The notes below the pieces were generated by a model. It did no database searches. It had not been told where the DNA came from and saw nothing but the letters and a program-made list of their open reading frames with translations. 64,000 bases of DNA from Larus michahellis (lineage: Eukaryota > Chordata > Aves > Charadriiformes > Laridae): contig NC_133918.1 of NCBI RefSeq assembly GCF_964199755.1, forward strand, positions 682,001 through 746,000. Reading direction: 5' to 3'. The position numbers and the translations under genes were made by a program. This document shows, piece after piece, positions 60,306 through 64,000 of the stretch (positions within the stretch are counted from its first letter, which is position 1; every line of letters starts with the position of its first letter).

Positions 60306-60651
60306 GAATCATAGAACCACAGAATTGTAGAGTGGTTTGGGTTGGAAGGGACCTTAAAGCCCACCCAGTGGCACCCCCTGCCTTGGGCAGGGACACCTCC
60401 CACCAGCCCAGGTTGCTCCAAGCCCCGGCCAACCTGGCCTTGAACCCCTCCAGGGATGGGGCAGCCACAGCTTCTCTGGGCAACCTGGGCCAGGGGCTCA
60501 CCCCCCTCACAGCAAACAATTTCTGCCTCACATCTCATCTCAATCCCCCCTCTTCCAGTTTCAAACCCTTCCCCCTCGTCCCGTGGCTTCCCTCCCTGCT
60601 CCAGAGTCCCTCCCCAGCTTTCCTGGAGCCCCTTTAGGGACTGGAAGGGGC
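60306..60651 (-). repeat. CR1 fragment, minus orientation, type A
   Basis: It starts AATCATAGAACCACAGAATTG and proceeds through AAAGCCCACCCAGTGGCACC and GGTTGCTCCAAGCCCCGGCC to CCTTTAGGGACTGGAAGGGG. It is opposite in orientation to the type A copies at 55.2 and 59.3 kb, so the pre-mRNA contains complementary arms of about 345 nt. Confidence 0.94.
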
Positions 60652-61079
60652 TAACTGGGCGGGGAGCTCTGGCCTGTGTTGCACTGGACGAAATAACCTA
60701 AATTTAAAAAAAAACCACCACTGAGTAAGTCCCTGAATGGAAATACCGTCAGTGCTCTGAGTAAAAATCACCCTGGGCTGGCAGGTGGGGGCCGGTGAAC
60801 CCCATGAGCAGGGTGAGCAGCGATGCCTGTGAGCTCCATCACTCCCAGTTTTCAAGCTTTGAGCCCTTGGTGCTGCTCCCCGCGGGACGGGTGACGTCCT
60901 GGTGAGGTCTGAGCATCCCAGCCTCCGGTGGGGAGAGGTGACGGGACCATCCCTGGCTGCCCGGGGTGGTGCCAGGACACAGAGCGGTGACGAACCACCG
61001 GCTCGTCCCAGAGGAGGGCTTTTCTGTTTGTTTTAAATCACCAGTCTTCAAAATCTGCCACTCTTTTACCATTCATCTT

Positions 61080-61200
61080 TAGCAGAGGCAGGCAGGGGGG
61101 GATTGCTTAAACAGCGGGGAAACTGATAAGCCATAACAGATTTCTTTCTAGTAATTATTTCTAGTAATTAGCTTCTTTTCAGAGGAGTGTTTCTAATCTT
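61080..61200. promoter_or_regulatory. intronic block with GATA site and duplicated TAATTA motif
   Basis: TGATAAG (consensus GATA site, 61124-61130) is followed by an exact 13-bp tandem duplication TTTCTAGTAATTA (61145-61157 and 61158-61170), so two homeodomain TAATTA cores sit 13 bp apart. The setting is AT-rich in GC-rich intron. Possible enhancer; inference only. Confidence 0.3.
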
Positions 61201-62799
61201 GTGTGTATTGTGAGCTGTTGTGGATTGGGTTCTTCCTGGACAATGGTTTTAATCTGCCCACGGATGGAGTTTGTCACTGCTCCTGGCTTTTTTAACATTA
61301 TATTTTTTTCTACCCCCTTTTAATCCCCGGCTGTGCTTTTCCTCCCCTTTTTCCCCAGGCCGTAACTCTAATGGAATTAGCGGTGCGGGGCTGGGGGGGG
61401 CGACACACGGTGGGTGGCTGTGCCATGGTTGGGGCCGCTGGGGGCCGGGGGCTGCACTGGGGCCGGGGTGATGTGGGGGCACCGGTGTGAGCTCCCCGCG
61501 GGCTGCAGGGCTCGGCAGAGCACCTGCCTCCCTCCCGGCAGGCGCTGGTGAAACCCGTAGGCAGCGCTGAATCGCCTTTTCTTGGCTTATTTGCGCACGT
61601 CTGCGAGCGGGGCTTGTCTTGGGGAGAGAAACGGCAAAACCGCAAGTTTAGTTAAAAGCGCGGTTTGCTCTGGTGGAGGTGAGATGCTGCCACGGTCCCG
61701 GGCGCCCAGGCCAAACTGGCTGCCAGAGCTGGTGAAAACCACGGGAAAGAGGAGCTTTTATTCTGCCGCCTTGCCTGTGAGGCCGGGAAGGAATCTGCCT
61801 TTGGGAGGAGAGAGGGCGAGCGGGGCGCGGGGGGTTTCTCTGCGACAGCCCTGGGGGAGGCACAGCCGGGTCCTGCAAGAGAGAACATGCTGCGGAGAGG
61901 GAGAGGTTGGGAAATGGCTTATGAAGCAGCGCGGGCAGGCGAGGGGCAGGGGAAGGAGCTGGCAGGGGTGGAAAAGGCAGGAGGGGGATGCCAGGTCTCG
62001 CAGGGAGTCGGTGCCGTAAAGAGTTGGAAATACAGCCATTTTCTGGATACACCTTGCCCTCCGCCGTGCTTCACCTTTGCATGCTAAAATTTGCAGAGGT
62101 AAATCCAACAGATCGGCTTTCCGAGGGAAGCCCCTTTCCCATTCGAGGGATTTATTCCCAGTATCTTCTGATTTTTATTCGCCGCCCCCCGCTCCCAAAT
62201 CCCTTAACACCCGTCTGCGGGATTTCAGTAATTCAGTCAGGAGCGAGATGGCTTTTGGGGAGATTCCTGGTGTTTTCTGCCAAGACCTGCCTCCACCCCG
62301 CCCCTCGCCGTGGTCCTGGGGTCTCACCACCTTCTCTGGTGGGTGTCCCCGGGCTGTGGCTGGGAAGGGGCAACTCGGGCAAGTCCCTGCGCAGCCGCGT
62401 TTGCCGCCTGTGCTGGCTGGCATCTCCCCGCAGCAGAAACAGCACCTTCTACTGGCAAGTTCAGCTTTTTCTGGCCCAACTTGTAGACTTTTTTTATTTC
62501 GGTAAGCTTGATACATTCCAATCCGCAAAAGTTTGCCGTACATCCTTCTGCCTTGTTTTCCTAGGCAATTAAATGTAAAATTCCCAGTTTCTCCCCAAAT
62601 TCCCTATTTTCCCCCACCCGGCGAGATGCCGACAGATCCAAGCGTGCGGCAGACGGGTGCACCGGGCAGGTTTTTGTGAAGGGCCAGCCACGGGGTGACG
62701 GTGGCAGGTTTGGAGCAATGCGGCGCGGCGTTGGCACTGGGCTGCGGTTCAGCCTCCCGGGTTATCTGGAGACGGCAGAGGCGTCGCCGCTCAAACCAC

Positions 62800-63060
62800 G
62801 CGGGGAATCGGTAATATATTATCATCCGGGAGGCCTGGCCGTTGCTGACCAGATAATCTAGTGTGGTGTCACCCTGCATTTCCCTCTGGTTTAGGAATAA
62901 TTGCCATCCGCCCGATGCCGCAACCTGTTGAGTTATTTGTGTAACAGTGCCGGCGCCGCAGCAAATCAAGCCGCTAAGCTCTTTTGAAAATTAGGTCATT
63001 TAAGAGATCCGTCCTCTGACATTTTGACCTTTGTTTACTTAACGTTTAAGCCTCGGCAAT
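62800..63060. promoter_or_regulatory. intronic block with GATA-, nuclear-receptor- and FOX-type motifs
   Basis: It contains CAGATAATC (GATA), TGACCTTTG (nuclear-receptor site, 63025-63033) overlapping TGTTTAC (forkhead core, 63032-63038), and AT-rich TAATATATTATC near 62812. The block has few repeats and mixed composition typical of conserved elements. Not testable from one sequence. Confidence 0.28.
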
Positions 63061-63171
63061 GAAATGGCAAGCAGCGCCCGGCATGTCCGAGGGGCGGCGG
63101 GATGCCGGTGTGTCGTGCTGTGACCCCTGGCACCGTCGGGAAGGGAGTCTTGGGGTTGCGGGTTGTAGTGG

Positions 63172-63301
63172 GGATTGAAAAGCTGGGCAGACGTGGGGCT
63201 GAGGGATGTGGGTCAGTGGTGGGTTTGGCGATGTTGGGTTGATGGTTGGACCCGATGATCTGAAAGGTCCCTTCCAACCCAGACGGTTCTATGATTCCAT
63301 G
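63172..63301 (+). repeat. CR1 3'-end fragment, plus orientation, type B, short
   Basis: GATTGAAAAGCTGGGCAGAC, GTGGGTTTGGCGATGTTGGG and CCCTTCCAACCCAGACGGTT, ending CTATGATTCCATG. Only about 130 bp of the CR1 3' end remain. Confidence 0.9.
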
Positions 63302-64000
63302 AAATTTTGGATTGAGCTCTAGGCCCCCGTGCTAAAGGTTGCAAAACAGAACAGCCTCCTCCCTCTTCCCGTCTCTCTGCCCTGTGCTTCAGGGGGGGTC
63401 AGTTTGGGGAAATTTGCTCTTCCCCCCCCGCCATTCATCTGCTCCCCAAAACCTCTTATCCCTGTGCGGAGCTGCCGGCCAGCCCAAACGTCCCCCCGTG
63501 CGTTAACCTGCGTCTCCCAGGCTTCGGTCATGGCTTTAGGTTAAGCAGATTGGCAAAATCCTCCTCCTCCCAATTTTGCTTCCTAAGCCAGACCGGAGGC
63601 GGGATGCGATCGCCCCTTTTCAGGGAAGGGCGGTTGCAGGAAGGCGGGGGGCAGAGTCCTCTGCGCCGACACGGGGCAGCTGCCGGAGCGGGCCCTCCTG
63701 CCCTGGGTGCAGAAGAGCCGTTCCGATCATCATCTTCCATTTCCCTCTTTCCTCCCGACTCTTCCCTGGTGGCACCATTAATAAGCTGTAATTAACAGCA
63801 GGGAAGAATTCTTCCTATGTTTTCAGTCCAGTTTCTCTTTTTTTTTTTAAAATGAAAAAGTGCCTGTTTGTTCCCCACTAGAAAAATGTCTAATCTTGGT
63901 TTGGGGCAGGGGGGAAAACCCCAAAGCAGACTGTCGTGCTGCCGGCTGCCCCAGGCGCGGACCGGAGCCATTCCCTCTCTCCCAGGCCTGGGCTCCTTCC

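Larger units (their letters stand above)
10688..64000 (+). other. TCF3 (E2A) gene, 5' part; continues beyond the window
   Basis: Four coding exons on the + strand join in frame to give a protein start matching vertebrate TCF3. The order is a glutamine-rich start, [29 protein letters not shown], a WGTGDQ block and a PFLGAGL end. The FPLPV and FGGSG wording separates it from the paralogues TCF12 and TCF4. E2A proteins (E12/E47) bind CANNTG E-boxes in the nucleus as homodimers or with tissue-specific bHLH partners, and drive lymphoid and other lineage programmes. Only activation domain 1 is present. The nuclear localisation signal, activation domain 2, and the alternatively spliced E12/E47 bHLH exons must lie downstream. 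The intron lengths are about 2.2, 6.8, 34.1, 1.6 and over 8 kb. Confidence 0.93.
56009..64000 (+). other. TCF3 intron 5 (5' part, runs off the window)
   Basis: Donor GTAAGT, with no acceptor leading into a recognisable TCF3 exon before the end. CR1 copies lie at 56.2, 59.3-59.9, 60.3 and 63.2 kb. Between them: 56463-59252 unique GC-rich, nothing recognised; 60652-63171 contains AT-rich motif blocks at 61080-61200 and 62800-63060; 63302-64000 nothing seen. The last bases (CTCTCCCAGGCCTGGGCTCC) resemble an acceptor but do not translate to the expected exon 6. Confidence 0.8.

Noticed and set aside
61350..61390. Possible TCF3 exon after TTTTTCCCCAG at about 61359
   Set aside because: The acceptor looks good, but the sequence after it does not give the conserved continuation of E-protein exon 5, and no matching donor in phase was found.
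63976..64000. Possible start of TCF3 exon 6 at the window end (CTCTCCCAG/GCCTGG)
   Set aside because: The bases after the AG do not translate in phase to the expected GKS/N-x-ER segment of E-proteins, so it is more likely a chance acceptor.
1..64000. CRISPR arrays, prokaryotic operons, tRNA or rRNA genes
   Set aside because: None seen; direct repeats here are CR1 copies or two- to four-unit duplications, and no tRNA cloverleaf or rRNA block was recognised by eye.

Overview
The window looks like bird chromosomal DNA. The main evidence is at least fifteen insertions of the CR1 family of non-LTR retrotransposons, the dominant interspersed repeat of avian genomes. They are mostly 5'-truncated and carry the family's typical ATTCTATG-like 3' ends. 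The unique sequence is GC-rich with a strong CpG island, as expected of a gene-dense microchromosome. The species cannot be fixed from sequence alone.

Only one protein-coding gene could be supported: the 5' part of TCF3 (E2A), a class I basic helix-loop-helix E-protein, on the + strand. A CpG island at about 9.35-11.72 kb marks its promoter and probable non-coding first exon, whose best donor follows base 10940. Four coding exons follow: 13156-13230, 20053-20125, 54242-54315 and 55912-56008 (or 55915-56008). All have AG/GT borders and continuous reading phase (0, 1, 0, 1). Together they encode about the first 105 residues, essentially activation domain 1 with its LDFS/LxxLL motif. The gene continues past base 64000, so the later exons, including the bHLH domain, are outside the window.

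Layout: 1-9349 is upstream flank with two CR1 loci, the second a nested pair, and no gene seen. 9350-11720 is the CpG-island promoter. 10941-13134 is intron 1. 13231-20052 is intron 2, with no CR1. 20126-54241 is a 34-kb intron 3 holding eight CR1 copies, AT-rich enhancer-like blocks and several palindromes or hairpins. 54316-55911 is intron 4, with one CR1 ending about 50 bp before exon 5. 56009-64000 is the start of intron 5, with CR1s in both orientations, one nested inside another.

No sign of a new enzymatic, immune or mobile system was found. The best leads are structural and regulatory: a NAGNAG tandem acceptor at exon 5, a CR1 against that acceptor, two nested CR1 insertions, an inverted CR1 pair around exon 5, a CAG/CGG-repeat upstream ORF in the promoter, an 18-bp perfect palindrome and an adjacent pair of hairpins in intron 3. 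Motif and repeat boundaries were read by eye, without alignment software.
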